A stretch of 64,000 nt of DNA, taken from the NCBI GenBank assembly GCA_004194705.1, contig SADC01000916.1, forward strand, positions 1-64,000, in the 5' to 3' direction. Source of the DNA: Ditylenchus dipsaci. Its lineage: Eukaryota > Nematoda > Chromadorea > Rhabditida > Anguinidae. The notes beneath the pieces are model-generated. The model saw only the letters and a program-made list of their open reading frames with translations, did not search any database and was not told the origin of the DNA. The translations under genes and the position numbers were made by a program. Positions 19,936 through 31,221 of this stretch are shown here, piece after piece. Positions within the stretch are counted from its first letter, which is position 1, and the number at the start of each line of letters is the position of its first letter.

Positions 19936-20374
19936 GAGGATCGAGCTACCTGACTACTGATCGTGAGAAATGGTAAACTTATAAACTTTTTTGGTTTTTC
20001 GCCCTTTAGATTGGTGACCTACAGCGCTTTTTTGTTTGATAAACTCAACCTTAGTCAATCCTAGATGCTTTTGGGCTCAAAAGGTGGCTAAAAAAATTCT
20101 GCATCCTTCTTCGTCCTCGCTGTCATCCTTCTGCTCTGTCATTATCTTTTTCTTTTGTTCCTTTTTTAAGTCAGAGTTGAACGATGAATCAAATATAAAT
20201 GTTTTCACTTTACAATTACTATAATAAAGTCGGTAGCTTGTGAAGGTTCGAACAAGCGAAAAGAGAGTATGTTCGACGGGTAGGATGGCCCTACATTGAA
20301 CATTTTTGAAATTTTCACTATCACTTCATTAAATTTTTTGGTGCAAATAGTATTCTTTTTGGTGCAAAGGGTGA

Positions 20375-20530
20375 GGTATACTTCAAATACGCATTGCCTA
20401 AGTCACAGGTTTGACTATTACTGGTGCACACCTTTTTTCTTTTCTTTTATTTACAAGTTCAGTGTCAAAATAATCCTCACACTCTTGACTATAAAACAAG
20501 ATTTTCAGAGCAGGCATTTTTACCTACTGA
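20375..20530 (+). repeat. tRNA-derived SINE copy
   Basis: Head ATACGCATTGCCTAAGTCAC, degraded B box AGGTTTGACTATTACTGGTG, and body TTTATTTACAAGTTCAGTGT match the other copies. The region 19935-20375 upstream shows only a GGTGCAAA pair (20337-20369) complementary to units at 21105. Confidence 0.65.
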
Positions 20531-20534
20531 AGCT

Positions 20535-20835
20535 TGTATTCAGGCTGAAGTAGGCTAAATTTCTGAAAATCGACGGTTTTTAAGGTTTTCTCTGATTAGT
20601 TACATTGGAATTTTCTGACTTTTTTTACAAGTCACACTTTTTATATACCAAATGTGGTCAAGAATCTAGGCTTTCACTTGAGCTAATAAACAGGAAGAAG
20701 TTAGTATGAAGTTGAAGCTAAAATTCAAATCCTTCCTAGGTCAACCTTTCGCTACCTACCTGGTTTTTCTGTAGTGATTTTGGTTTGTTAAAATTTTTAT
20801 CTGATTCACCATGAAATTATAACTCTAGAAAGTCA
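20535..20835. other. Non-coding spacer
   Basis: AT-rich sequence. The stretch near 20670-20770 resembles sequence next to the SINE body at 9795-9815 (GGCTTTCA...GAGC) and may be SINE tail. No gene. Confidence 0.35.
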
Positions 20836-21205
20836 CTAAACGCGTTGGTGAATAAATAAATAAAATTCGCAGAAGTTCAAGCTATACTCTGGGGTGGGAT
20901 TCTGAGCAAACCAAGTTCTTTTCTGACAATAAAATTTGAATTTCCGCAAAATTTTAAAATCTTCAGGCAAAAAAAATAGAAAAAAAAAGAAATTTACGGG
21001 CAAAACGAATATTCTACGGCATTCAAAATCTACAGGCAAAAAGAAATAGGCGATGGGCGAAAACGAGTATTATACGGGCAAAAAAATATTATCCAGAAAG
21101 AATGCGATTTGCACCAAAAGAAAATTATTTGCACCAAAATAAAATCTTTTTGCACAAAAAATAGCTTTTTTGCACCAAAAAGAAATCTTTGTGCACCAGA
21201 AAAAA
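20836..21205. repeat. Two tandem arrays: TACGGGCAAAA and TTTGCACCAAAA
   Basis: From 20950 to 21085 the repeated unit is TACGGGCAAAAA-like. From 21106 to 21200 it is TTTGCACCAAAA. The second unit is complementary to TTTGGTGCAAA at 20337-20369, so these may be two arms of one element. Confidence 0.6.
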
Positions 21206-21420
21206 TTCATATCCGTTATTTTTTATTTTTAAGAAATTTGACCATACCGGAGTATACCCCCCCCCCCCATGAATTTTTTTTAAGTGTTTCCAAACACCCT
21301 ATATCGACCTAAAATTGCCTTAGAAGTTCAAAAAAGGCATTATTTTTAAGTTCTGGTTAATAAAAAATTGAGTTTTGGACATTGTTTTGGCATGTTTTGG
21401 TCACTGGAGCTGGGCAAAAA

Positions 21421-21535
21421 TAGTCTCTAAATGCATTTTTGTTCAAGAGTTACTTTCTCGGAATTATGTCTAAGGTAAGTGAGTGCGCGCATCTCTAACC
21501 AACCAAGCCCCCTGCGCCCCCTTCGAGATGTATAC
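21421..21535. repeat. Dispersed AATTATGTCTAAGG repeat copy
   Basis: GGAGCTGGGCAAAAATAGTC, then TCGGAATTATGTCTAAGGTA, then GTGAGTGCGCGCATCTCTAA matches the copies at 29050-29150 and, reversed, 51260-51350. Confidence 0.7.
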
Positions 21536-21539
21536 TCCG

Positions 21540-21925
21540 TAGCGCCAGAAATTTTTATTTTTTATGTTTGGGTTTGGTTTGGGGCTATTAGGGCAGTTTG
21601 AGGGTATTTGGGTTGGTTTGTCGATGGTTTCGGGTGGTTTGGGCACAATATAAAAATTTTCAAAAAATCTAAAGAACTGCCTTGGTCCCCCCTGTTGTTT
21701 GAAAAAAGTTGTAAATTAGATTTAATTGAATTAGGTAGTAGCCTTGAAATCCCTGTTACGAAAATGTTTGTTACGAATTCTCCCTGTTACGAAAAAAAAA
21801 TTACGAAACGAATCTGTTACGAAAACATGCGTTACGAAAAAAATGTTACGAAATGAAGCTGTTACGAAATGAAGCTGTTACCAAATGAAGCTGTTATGAA
21901 ATGGCGCGTTACGAAATGAGGTACA
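21540..21925. repeat. Arrays of GGTTTGGG and CTGTTACGAAATGAAG units
   Basis: 21545-21650 repeats TTTGGGTTGGTTTG-like units. 21755-21925 repeats CTGTTACGAAATGAAG at least eight times. Both are single-orientation arrays without coding capacity. Confidence 0.7.
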
Positions 21926-22251
21926 GCCAGGGTAGAGCATAAAAATAATCAAAATCGCATCAAAAATTTGGTGCGATTTTGATTATTTTTCAAAACGGAT
22001 CACCAAAACTCATTTTAGTTGATTTAATCAATTTTGATTAATTTCCTCACCATGCTCTCGACTTAACGACTCGTCAAAATGGAAAAATACAACTGTAGAT
22101 AACTGTAAAATTTCTCGTATGATATTCGAAAAATTCTACAATTAACAATTGTACAGTTATCGACAAAAATCCTGAATCCCGAAAATTTTTCAAATCCCGA
22201 TCCCCAATCCCGCCGGATCCCTAATGATCAAGCCTAGTTAGACATTGCATA

Positions 22252-23345
22252 TAGGGTTGTCATACGTTCGAAATTGTCGAACATTCGATTCCACGAACAT
22301 TCGAAGTTTGAAATTTTCGAACGTTCGAGTTGATTCGATGTTTGAATTTGAAAAATTTTAACGTTTAATTTGAAAATTTTGTTTTTTTCGAATTTCAACT
22401 TCAAAACGAGGGCAGCCCATTTTCGATGCTTTCTATGATGCGGTGCATGTTTGGTCAAATTTTTTTCGTGTTTTTAACAAGGGAACATCAACAGTGGGTA
22501 GCGCTGATATGAGTCAAATACCATTGGATAGCCCTTTTCACGCTGAATCACGTGACGTATTTCGTTTCGGCTAACCTTCAGAAAAAATTGTCTCAGCACA
22601 AGACATCGAAAATGTTGATTTTTAAATAAAGCCAAATAAAGCCAAATGGGAATAAAGCCATATTGTCAGAAGAGTTCAGTTTTTTGCTGACACATACCTC
22701 TCTGAGGCCATATTCATGCTCAGCGTGGTCGATTTACTTATGGAAGTATAATCAGAATATTAGAAAAAGATCATCCCGAATTTGAGATTTTGCCTTGGTC
22801 TCCTCTGTGGTTGGAAAAATTAAGCACGTGAGGGGACCAAAGCAAAATCTCGAATTAGGGATGACCTTGTTCTACTTTTCTGATCACATTTTTGTAAGTA
22901 AATCGACCTCGCTGAGCACGAATATGGCTTCAGAAACGGCGTGTGTCAACTAAAAACTGAACTCTCTTGACAATTTGGCTTTATTCTTATATAAAAGTCA
23001 ACATTATTAATTTCTTGCGGTAAGACAACTTTTTCTGAAGGTTAGCCGAACGGCATACACCACGTGGTTTAGCATGAAAAGAATTGTCGAATGTTATATG
23101 ACTCATATCTATATCAGCGTTACCCACTGTTGATGTTCCCTTGTAAGTTCTTATTTAATGACTTTGAAAGTAGTTGGTACGAATTTCGATATATTTCGAA
23201 TTGAACGTTCGGTTCGAAGTTCGATGATGACTCCAACGAGCGAAAATGACTCGAACATTCGGTTCGGAAATTGGGTCCAAAATTTTTAGAACGAACGTTT
23301 GGTTCGATTCGAACTTCTAAAAAATCTCGAACATTTCGAACAATG
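22252..23345. mobile_element. TAGGGTTG element with GTTCGAA arms, interrupted
   Basis: The left end TAGGGTTGTCATACGTTCGA leads into repeated GAACATTCGA/TTCGAACGTTCG units. Matching units occur at 23165-23345. The terminus CAACCCTA is not found on the right, so that end is damaged. The interior is occupied by a 660-bp palindrome (22482-23143). Confidence 0.65.
22482..23143. mobile_element. 660-bp foldback nested in the GTTCGAA element
   Basis: Ends CAAGGGAACATCAACAGTGG and CCACTGTTGATGTTCCCTTG. The arms pair over most of their length (for example CTTCAGAAAAAATTGTC with GACAACTTTTTCTGAAG). The centre carries GCCTTGGTC and its complement. No coding frame and no clear target duplication. Confidence 0.75.
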
Positions 23346-23830
23346 TTTACGAAGTCGGAGTTTGAGTTGGAGTTAGGGTTGGAATATGATCGGTCATTTT
23401 CGAATCCGGTCATATGACCGATCATATTTGGTTATATTCGGTCATTTTCAATTTTTAATTTTTGTGGCCAAAAAAATTTTAAAGGAGGGGGAAACTGCCC
23501 TTCTAATTGAAGCGGAATTAAAACTTACTGTGAAATTAGAAAATATTTTAACAACGTCAATACGCGCCTGGTGTACGGCCAGTTCTCCCCGTTTTGTTAA
23601 CGCTTAGGTGGAGGGTAGGCCAGCGTGTGTTATGTTGTCCAAACCACAAAAAGGTAAGAAAAACATGTTTGGTGAAAAACAGCCCCTTTTAAGAATACCC
23701 GGGCATTGATACTTAGGTTCTACTTTTTAGGTATAAGATCCTAGATATTACCATACCGCCACCTGGGCAATAATACTTGAATTTAAAACCTTTACACCGC
23801 CGGGGTAAACCACTCAGGTACACAGATCAA
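23346..23830. repeat. GATCGGTCAT and CACCTGGGTA-type arrays
   Basis: 23385-23450 holds inverted GATCGGTCAT units, including the self-complementary GGTCATATGACC. 23690-23825 holds degenerate TACCxCCxCCTGGG units. 23460-23690 shows no gene; GTAGGCCAGCGTGTG at 23617 resembles the poly-C element interior. Confidence 0.5.
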
Positions 23831-23939
23831 GAGTCTATGCGGTCACGCTGGCGCAGCTAGTTAGGTCAGAAGATGTGTTTTCGGAGGTTGACATACCATA
23901 AAGGTAATTTTTTTTAATTTTTGTGAACTTTAGATAGTC

Positions 23940-24360
23940 GGGTAATAGGTAGTAGTCATAGTAGCCGCCAGTCGGGGGCCGCCAGTTGGGATGTCCGCCA
24001 GTTGACCATCGTTCGGTCATTGCGATAATTGTCGCAATATGATCTTGCCGCAATTTGAATTGTCGCAATGTCATTTGCCACAATTTGATTTTGCCACTAT
24101 TTTTTCGGATCAGGACAAAATTTGCTCTGGCCAAAATTTCCTCGGGCCAAAATTTGTTCGGGCCAAAATTTGCATCTAGGTTTTTTTCTCTAACCATTGC
24201 GGAACTAAGACTCTTAGGGGGATAGCAGTAACAACCAAAATTATGGATCTGAAGCGATGAGGAAGATTTGAGGTCCGAGCAAATTATGGTCGAGCAAATT
24301 TTGGCCCGAGAAAATTTTGATCCGAGCCAAATTTTGGCTCGAGCAAATTTTGTCACGCAG
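23940..24360. repeat. Mixed arms: GCCGCCAGTTGG, TTGTCGCAA, GGGCCAAAATTT
   Basis: 23965-24010 carries CCGCCAGTTGGG-like units akin to the MULE arm unit. 24018-24100 repeats TTGCCGCAATTTGAATTGTC, an arm of the 14676 family. 24118-24180 (GGGCCAAAATTT units) is complementary to 24280-24355 (GAGCAAATTTTGGCCCG). Several damaged elements are joined here. Confidence 0.6.
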
Positions 24361-25023
24361 CCCTATTTTTTCCTGTGCGATTGAGGCAAGCCTTTTTTCA
24401 TTTTTTTCAAATTTATAAATTGCTTTTTGTAAAAAAGTAGCGATTCCACCCTAAATATATACCTGTTTTGGATTTAGGCGTATGAAAGTCGAGGTTTTGC
24501 TTTTTTAAATGTAAATATTTTATAATTCTGAAAAACGATCGGCGAAATCGGAATCCTTGCGATATTTGGGACCAGACTGTCAAAACAGAAAAAGTAAAAA
24601 AATGTCGAAAAGTGAGTTAAAAAAGTGTCGGACCCTATGCGGGAACGAACTTTTTGGGTGTATGTTAAATCGAGAGTCGACTGTAGCCCTAAAATTCTAG
24701 TTTCTTATAAGGTGTCATTTGTTAAAACATGCTTTCGAAATATGGTACAAAAAAAAAGTATGAAACAAATCAGAAAAAAGTGATCATTTTCTGAATTGTT
24801 TAATAATTATAGTTTTTGTGCCATATTTTGAGAGCATCTTTTCACAAAAAATACTTTATAAGAAACTATAATCTTGGGCTACCTGATAGTATCATCACTT
24901 TTGAAAAAATTATATAAATTCTTGACTCTTTGACGGAAAGAAAAAAGTTGGCGCGCAATTTTCCGGCGCGCAATTTTCGCCGCTCCGCTCCAGGGTGGAG
25001 TTCTGAGCGATCCAAGGGCCGGG
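24361..25023. mobile_element. Palindrome at 24690-24880 in non-coding DNA
   Basis: TCTAGTTTCTTATAAGG and the complement near 24850-24870 (TTTATAAGAAACTATAATC) plus internal ATATGGTAC/GCCATAT blocks form an imperfect 190-bp palindrome. GAGAGTCGACTGTAG at 24671-24685 looks like one pogo-MITE end. The rest is AT-rich without a gene. Confidence 0.5.
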
Positions 25024-25459
25024 GTTTATTCAACAAACGGAAAATTCAAAAAGCGGATAATTCAACAATGGACAATTCAACAGCCGGATTATTCAAAACC
25101 CGGACAATTCAACAGCGGACAATTCAAAAAGCGGATAATTCAACAGTGGATTATTCAACAGTTGGAGTTTTCGTCAATAATTGTTTAACCCACTTTTGAC
25201 AACGTATCAAGCTGATTTTTCCAGGATCAATAGAAATAGCCGAGAGGAACTGATCCTGGAAAAAATCAGCTTGATACGTTGTCAAAAAGTGGGTTAAAAC
25301 AATTATTGACGAAAACTCCGACTGTTGAATAATCCACTGTTGAATCATCCGCTTTTTGAATTGTCCGCTGTTAAATTGTCCGGTTTTTCAATAATCCGGC
25401 TGTTGAATTATCCATTGTTGGATTATCCGCTTTTTGAATTTTCCGTCTGTTGAATAAAC
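25024..25459. mobile_element. Foldback element with GGATAATTCAACAG arms
   Basis: Arms of about 200 bp (GTTTATTCAACAAACGG to the complement TGTTGAATAAAC) are arrays of 14-15 base units alternating GGATAATTCAACAG and GGACAATTCAAAAAGC. The central part (25165-25315) is also palindromic (CAAGCTGATTTTTCCAGGAT). No target duplication is clear. Confidence 0.8.
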
Positions 25460-25608
25460 ACGATTGGTGGGTGCATGTGTGAATGTAGATTCGGTACTTC
25501 TATGCAGTCGTAAATCCAGCTGAAGCATGGTCTTGCGAATTGAATTTTTTGATTGTTAGATTTTAATTTCTCGATTTTTCTTTCTGTTACATAATTTAGT
25601 TATTTGCG

Positions 25609-26483
25609 ATGGACGTGATCAAGCCGAACAACACGCTCTACATAAGCAATCTTAGTGACAAGGTCAAGAAAGACGGTAAAATGTCCTGATCATTCTTCTA
25701 TTATTTAGCTTGGACTTTTTAGAGCTAAAGGAGGCGCTGTACGTTCTTTTCTCGCAGTTCGGGCAGATCTTACAAATATTGGCTTTCAAAAGTGCTAAGA
25801 TGAGAGGACAGGTATGAAGTTTACAATTCTCAGTTTTTAGATAATGAGTTTCTGGTCTAGGCGCACGTTATTTTCAAGCTGGTAAATTCGTCTTCCAGTG
25901 CTATGGCCTCGATGCAGGGAGCTCTGTTCTATGGAAAGCCGATGAGAATTCAGTATGCAAAAGACGACTCTAAGGTGATTGCCGAAGCTAAGGGAGTCAT
26001 GAGGTTTGGCTTTAAACTTTTTCGATTGAAGTTTTGCATTGGACTAATGACTTGATTTCAGATTGAGCAAAGTAGTTGGCAGCAAGGATAAGGTCAAGCC
26101 GGAGAGCAAGAAGCCAATGGGCATGCCTGAAGCAGTCGCTCAAGCCATGACATCGTCTTTAACTGTGGCTAAGCAAGAAGTGGACAAGGAGCTGCCGAAT
26201 AAAATTCTTTTCGTGTCAAAGCTCCCGGATGATGCTGATCTCGAGGTGCTAAATAGCGTCTTCCAACCGTGTGTTTTTTAGTTACAACTGCTACTTGAGA
26301 TCCAACTTCTTTTCGATTTGCAGATTTGCTGGATTCAAAGAGGTCCGTTTGGTCCCAAATCGCACAGACATTGCCTTTGTGGAGTTTGGATCAGAGGCGG
26401 ACTCAGCAGCGGTCAGGAAAGCTCTCAACAACTTCCAGATCAAGCCGGCTCATAGAATTACTGTTGCCTATGCAATGAAGTGA
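25609..26483 (+). CDS. SNRPA: U1A / U2B'' family snRNP protein, five exons
   Basis: Exons 25609-25675, 25723-25811, 25861-26003, 26062-26268 and 26324-26483 join to 221 codons without a frameshift. The amino-terminal RRM has RNP2 LYISNL, then [23 protein letters not shown]1 MRGQAHVIF, and [11 protein letters not shown], the hallmark end of the U1A RRM. A Lys-rich linker ([18 protein letters not shown]) leads to a second RRM with [24 protein letters not shown] and ITVAYAMK at the stop. The family binds a hairpin in U1 or U2 snRNA as part of the spliceosome; some invertebrates use one protein for both, so U1A versus U2B'' cannot be decided here. The ATG is nine bases after ATAATTTAG, which suits a trans-splice acceptor. 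A partial copy is fused to another gene at 50541. Confidence 0.93.
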
Positions 26484-26536
26484 ACGACTGTATGATTAAT
26501 TTGTTGTTATTGTATTCTGGTACGTTGCCACAAAGA

Positions 26537-26542
26537 AATAAA
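26537..26542 (+). terminator. Polyadenylation signal of the snRNP gene
   Basis: AATAAA is 54 bases after the stop codon in AAAGAAATAAAGG. A hAT-like element begins only 64 bases further on. Confidence 0.7.
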
Positions 26543-26605
26543 GGTTTGGTTTGGAGTATTGTCGGCATGTGGCGTTGTTTTGGGTATCGGTATTGATATT
26601 TTAAG

Positions 26606-27541
26606 TAGGGTTGTCGATAATCGAAGGAGCAAATGTAGTATACACCCCCACTCAAGTGTAGTATACACCCCCACTCAAGTGTAGTATACACCCCCAGTTT
26701 GCCTTGGTCCCCCAAGCTGATTTTTTTTTCAAAATTTTTTCCGAATTTTTTGAACAGTGTTTTTCATTGGTTTAAAGTTTAAAAAAAATTCGGAAAAAAT
26801 TTTGAAAAAAAATCAGCTTGGGGGACCAAGGCAAACTGGGGGTGTATATTACACTTGAGTGGGGGTGTATACTACACTTGAGTGGGGTGTATACTACATT
26901 TTAGCCTAATCGAAATTTTCGATTAATCGGATCGATAATCGAAATTTTTAATGAATCGAATCGTAAGAACCGAAATTTTTTGATCCTCATAATCAGTTAA
27001 CGTGTTTCAGTGCGCGAACTGGCTTTCTAATATAGCATCTAAATACGGCGGTTATTAAAAAAAGCTAGAATGTTACTCAAACTAGTTTTTACATAACTGT
27101 TTTGAACTTAAGACCTTGAGTCTGGGGTAGCTAGTCTAAAAATTTGTCTCATTGTTTAAAAAACAAATGAACACAACTACTTAAATAGACAAACACTCGT
27201 GTTTTACATATCATTTCGGACTTTGGCTTCCAAAAAATTACTTAAGACTTTTTGGCTTTCATAAATTACTTTAGGCTTGTGTTTTCTGGAAATTATTTCA
27301 GACTTTCTTTTCAGCAATTACTTCAGACTTTGGCTTTTCCATGTGTACACATTCTCCGTGTGATATAAAAAGCTACCTTAAGAGTACAGAAGATTCCATT
27401 AATAATGGAATCGAATTAGTAACGGAAATTTTCGATTAATCGAATCGATAATCGAAATTTTCGGTTAATCGAATCGGTAATCGAAATTTTCGATTAATGA
27501 GTGCGATTAATCGATTACGATTAATTGAATCGACAACCTTA
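26606..27541. mobile_element. hAT-like element, TAGGGTTGTCGAT ends, AATCGATT arms
   Basis: Ends TAGGGTTGTCGATAATCG and ATCGACAACCTTA are flanked by the perfect 8-bp duplication ATTTTAAG (26598-26605, 27542-27549). Arms consist of GATTAATCGA/GATAATCGAAATTTTC units. A separate 280-bp palindrome (26628-26905; GTAGTATACACCCCCACTCA units and GCCTTGGTCCCCCAAGCTGA) is nested in the left half. No transposase. Confidence 0.85.
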
Positions 27542-27631
27542 ATTTTAAGCAATGTAGTTATTGCAATAATAACCTAAAAAGGTGTGGAGTATATCAAATG
27601 TGTATAAAAACAAAAAGATATAGCAGTATGT

Positions 27632-27704
27632 GCCTGATTAGCTCAGTTTGGTTGAGCGTCAGACTTTTAATCTGAATGTCAGGGGTTCGAGCCCCCTATC
27701 AGGA
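27632..27704 (+). tRNA. tRNA-Lys (anticodon UUU)
   Basis: A 73-base cloverleaf without intron: acceptor GCCTGAT/ATCAGGA, D stem GCTC/GAGC, anticodon stem TCAGA/TCTGA with loop CTTTTAA giving UUU, and T arm AGGGG-TTCGAGC-CCCCT. It decodes AAA/AAG lysine codons. Internal A box TAGCTCAGTTTGG and B box GGTTCGAGCC allow RNA polymerase III transcription, and a T run at 27707-27714 would terminate it. The outermost pair is G-A instead of G-C, so the gene may be slightly impaired or the terminal base tolerated. Confidence 0.9.
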
Positions 27705-27779
27705 TTATTTTTTTGTTGCAGTATACGGTACGAGACCCAGCTTGTATAGATTTTATAATGAATTTTTCGAACTTTTAAT

Positions 27780-29290
27780 TATGGTCTGTTCACATACTGA
27801 GAGTGGGAGTGAGAGTAAGAGTAAGTTGTCGGCACTATTCCATTGTACCACCCCCCCCCCCCCAAAAAAAGCTATTCCAGTGTACCCCCCCCCCAAATAA
27901 TGACCTATTCCATTGTACCCCCCCCCCCAAAAAAAAACTAACTTTTTTATATGCACTCAAAAACCATTTTTATGTAGTAATTTCGCCATAAAAGACCAGA
28001 AAAGCCATTTAAATAGGGTTCAAGGGCTGTATTGGGAGGGGAAGGGACAAAACAGGGGCCACTAATAAAAAAGGGTTAAGGCACTCTCAAACCCAGCAAC
28101 TTGGGGTCCACCACTTAATATATACGTTTGAAGGCACGTCAAACCCAGCAACTTGTAGAGGACCCAAATACATAAGTACTCAAAACCCTCTTAACGGCCA
28201 TCCGGGTGGGTCCCGAGGTGGTTGTGCCTGAGCCAGGACCCTGTGGGGGTGAATTTTTGGATGGCTGAGCCTCTGGCTCGTAGCCAAAGGCCGCAAAAGG
28301 AGACCTCTTTCGGCCGAGAAATTGAAGATGTTGAACATAGTTTTGAATACTGGGGCTTACCGCATAAATAGCTCTGTATGCATGTTTTTCATGCATCCAG
28401 AGTCACTTTCGAGTGATTTGTGTCTAAGGTATGTGGGTGTGCGCATCTTAACTCCAAGCCCCTGCACGCACTTACCTTAGACATGATTCCGAGAAGTACA
28501 CTTGATCATAAAATGCATATAGAGTCTATTTTTGCCATGGCCCGAGTTGAAAAACATGGTAAAGCAGCTAAAAAAAAGTGGCCCCTGTATTATTCCTGTC
28601 CCTCCCAATACAGCCCATAATCCCTTTTAAATTGCTTTTCTGGTCCTATTATGGCGAAATTATTGTATGAAAATGGTTTTTGGACACTCCTAAAAAGTCG
28701 ATTTTGGGGGGGGGGTATATGACAGTAGGTCCGATTTGGGGGGGGGGGGTATATTACAGTAGCTTTTTGGGGGGGGGGGGTATATGACAGTAGCGTCGAA
28801 TTTTTAACTTGGTTTCTAACAAGATTATGCCTAAAATTAAATTCTAGGCCTTGTTTTGTTAGAAACCAAGCCAAAAATCGGTACAGAAGTTCAATGATTA
28901 GGAAAAAGATTTGGTGCGTTGATGTTTGTCCGACTTTATGCATTTGCATAAAGTCGATGAAACGTTTGTCTGACTATTTGCATTTTCAAATTAACGGGTT
29001 TTTTTGGGTGATTTATTTTCAAATTTTTGGGTGAATTATCACATTTTTCTTGCTGGAGCTGGGCAAAAAGACTCTCTAAATGCATTTTTGATCAAGAGTC
29101 TTGCTCAGAATTATGTCTAAGGTAAGTCTGTGAGCGCATCTCTAACCAACCAAGCCCCCTGTGCCCCTTCGGGGGCGCAGGGGGCTTGGTTGCTTGAGGT
29201 TGAGATGCGCACACACACATACCGTGTTACACTGGAATAGCTTTTTTGGGGGGGGGGGGGGGTTACAATGGAATAGCGGCAAGTTGTCAT
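27780..29290. mobile_element. Inverted GGAATAGC / poly-C arms with nested repeats
   Basis: 27836-27930 has CTATTCCATTGTACC with long C runs. 29225-29280 has ACACTGGAATAGC, a G run and TACAATGGAATAGC, forming inverted arms. Between them are a second pair (GGGCTGTATTGGGAGGGG near 28025 and its complement near 28600), a copy of the window-start repeat (28325-28510), a poly-G block with GGTATATGACAGTAGCGTCG (28700-28800), and a block related to the 3671 MITE (28801-28912). No gene. Confidence 0.6.
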
Positions 29291-29337
29291 TGTGAACACC
29301 CTTAAAGCCTAGTGTCCGATGACTGAGAGGAAATTCC

Positions 29338-29731
29338 ATGTTTTTTAACGCGGGAAGCAGTGTGGTAAATCCACCGGTGGTGGTGGGGTTTTCAGGTAGC
29401 CACCGGTGGCGGTGTTGGTGGGTGGCAAACACATCTGTGACGGCAGCGGTGGGTGGCAGAACACACCGGTGGCAGTTTTGGTGGCTAAATGTTCGGATTT
29501 TTTTAAATTTAAGTAGATTTTGCTTGTTTTAGATTTTTTAAATTCATTTCCATAGTTGGACCGTCACCGGCGGCACCCTTTCGGTTACGGCGGCCCCCCC
29601 CTCCCGGCGGTGCCGGTGGTCATATTTTGATGACTGTGCCGCTCTCATCTTAAAAATCTATGACCGCCGGGCACAGCCGGCGGGCTGTCGAAGGTAACCG
29701 AAGGGGTACTGCCGGCGGCGGTCCAACTAGG
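29338..29731. mobile_element. CACCGGTGGC arrays and a probable hAT-like MITE
   Basis: 29365-29490 repeats CACCGGTGGCGGTG-like units. 29551-29731 has inverted ends CATAGTTGGACCGTCACCGG and the complement near 29713-29731, with flanks TTCATTTC and TTTATTTC (7 of 8 match), which suggests an 8-bp duplication. Confidence 0.6.
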
Positions 29732-29972
29732 TTTATTTCAATAAGTTTTGCATAATCAGAAATACTATTGAACTTAACGGTTTTTATCATTACATGACGA
29801 GAAGAAAAGCTAAAGATTTTATTGAACACAGTACGTTTCATGAACAACATCGGGCTCTAGTGCAGAATACGTTTCCATTTATCACCTTGGTTCCCTATGT
29901 CGTTTTTCCTTACAAATGCCTTGGTTCCCTTGTTGTTTTGAAGGTGATCATGGTTAAAATGGTCATCATAAC

Positions 29973-31213
29973 CAGTGATGTAAAAGCACCGGTGCGGGCA
30001 CCGGTGCCGGTGCCAACTTTTTGCTGGCACCGGTGCCGGTGCTGGTGCCAAATTTTTACAAAAAAGCACCGGCACCGGTGCCGCACCGGTGCCGGTACCG
30101 ATTTTTTTGCTGGCACCGCTGCCCGTTTTGAATTAAAATTTAAGTTTTTTTTCAATTTCAGTATAAATATGAAGTGCAGATGCCACTTTTGTTGGGCAAA
30201 ACTTTTTCTTGTCACCAAAAATCTCTTTTTTGTCGCCGAAATGCTTTTTTGACTAGAAAAAAGTGTTTCTGCGAAAAAAGAGACATTATCCACTAAAAGC
30301 TGGTGAGCTATTCACCAAGGGATGTCCTTTGATTTGGGAGGAAAGGAGTTAACTCGACTAAACTACGAACGAACCTAGTGTTTATTTACATTGCTTTTAG
30401 TCAAATAAACTTTGCATATTTGCTTGACACCCACATTTCTACCATACAAGACCACAAGCCATACGGCTGTACTAACTAGCAAAGGGGTCGCGTCGACCCC
30501 GAGTAAGGATAGATCACAATCAAATTCATGCATAAACAATTCAAAATCATGGTTAACAGTGTTAGTTTCTTCGATTTCTTCAATTTCGCTAATTGCTAAT
30601 CGCTAATTTTGCAATTTCGAAAGAAACGCTAAAAACGAAAAAAGTGCAGTGAAGCGCATAAAAATTGTTATGCTAAGACTAAAACACTTTCTGGCTTCTG
30701 AACTCGCTTTGAGACAAATCAAATTAAAACAAAAAATTTGTTAAAATATAGTATTTTCGCAAAATCCTTAGTAAAGATTTTACCCGATTTCTATACTACG
30801 GGTAAAATCTCTGGGTATTTACCGGTAAATACCGGGTATTTACCCGGGTAAATACCTAGGTATTTACCCATTGTCCAACCATAGTCACAATAATACAATA
30901 GAGCATAAAGGACGTTGTGGATTACCTCTCGTAAAGCGTCGTGTGCTGCTTAATTTTAATAAAATTCATATTCCTGTATAAGCTAACCTTTCTTTAAAAC
31001 AAAAAAAACTCATTCCCGTTAAAAAATTAACATTTTTCCTGGAACAATGTTCTAAATATGATAGGCACCGGTGCCGGTGCAAATGTTCAGTTAGGTGCCG
31101 GCACCGGTGCCGGTGCCACATTTGAGGCCCGGTGCGGCACCGGTGCCGGTGCCGACACCAGACACCGGTGCCGGTGCGGTGCCGGTGCCGAAATTTACAT
31201 TTTTACATCACTG
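29973..31213. mobile_element. hAT-like element, CAGTGATGTAAA ends, GGCACCGGTGCC arms
   Basis: Ends CAGTGATGTAAAAGCACC and TTTTTACATCACTG carry the perfect 8-bp duplication ATCATAAC (29965-29972, 31214-31221). Both arms are dense arrays of the self-complementary GGCACCGGTGCC. The interior (30130-31060) holds an array of GGTAAATACC-type units at 30770-30870 and otherwise AT-rich DNA without a transposase. Confidence 0.85.
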
Positions 31214-31221
31214 ATCATAAC

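Noticed and set aside
29794..30252. 152-codon reading frame
   Set aside because: Most of it is the GGCACCGGTGCC array of a hAT-like element, giving low-complexity Arg/Cys/Pro repeats with no recognisable domain.
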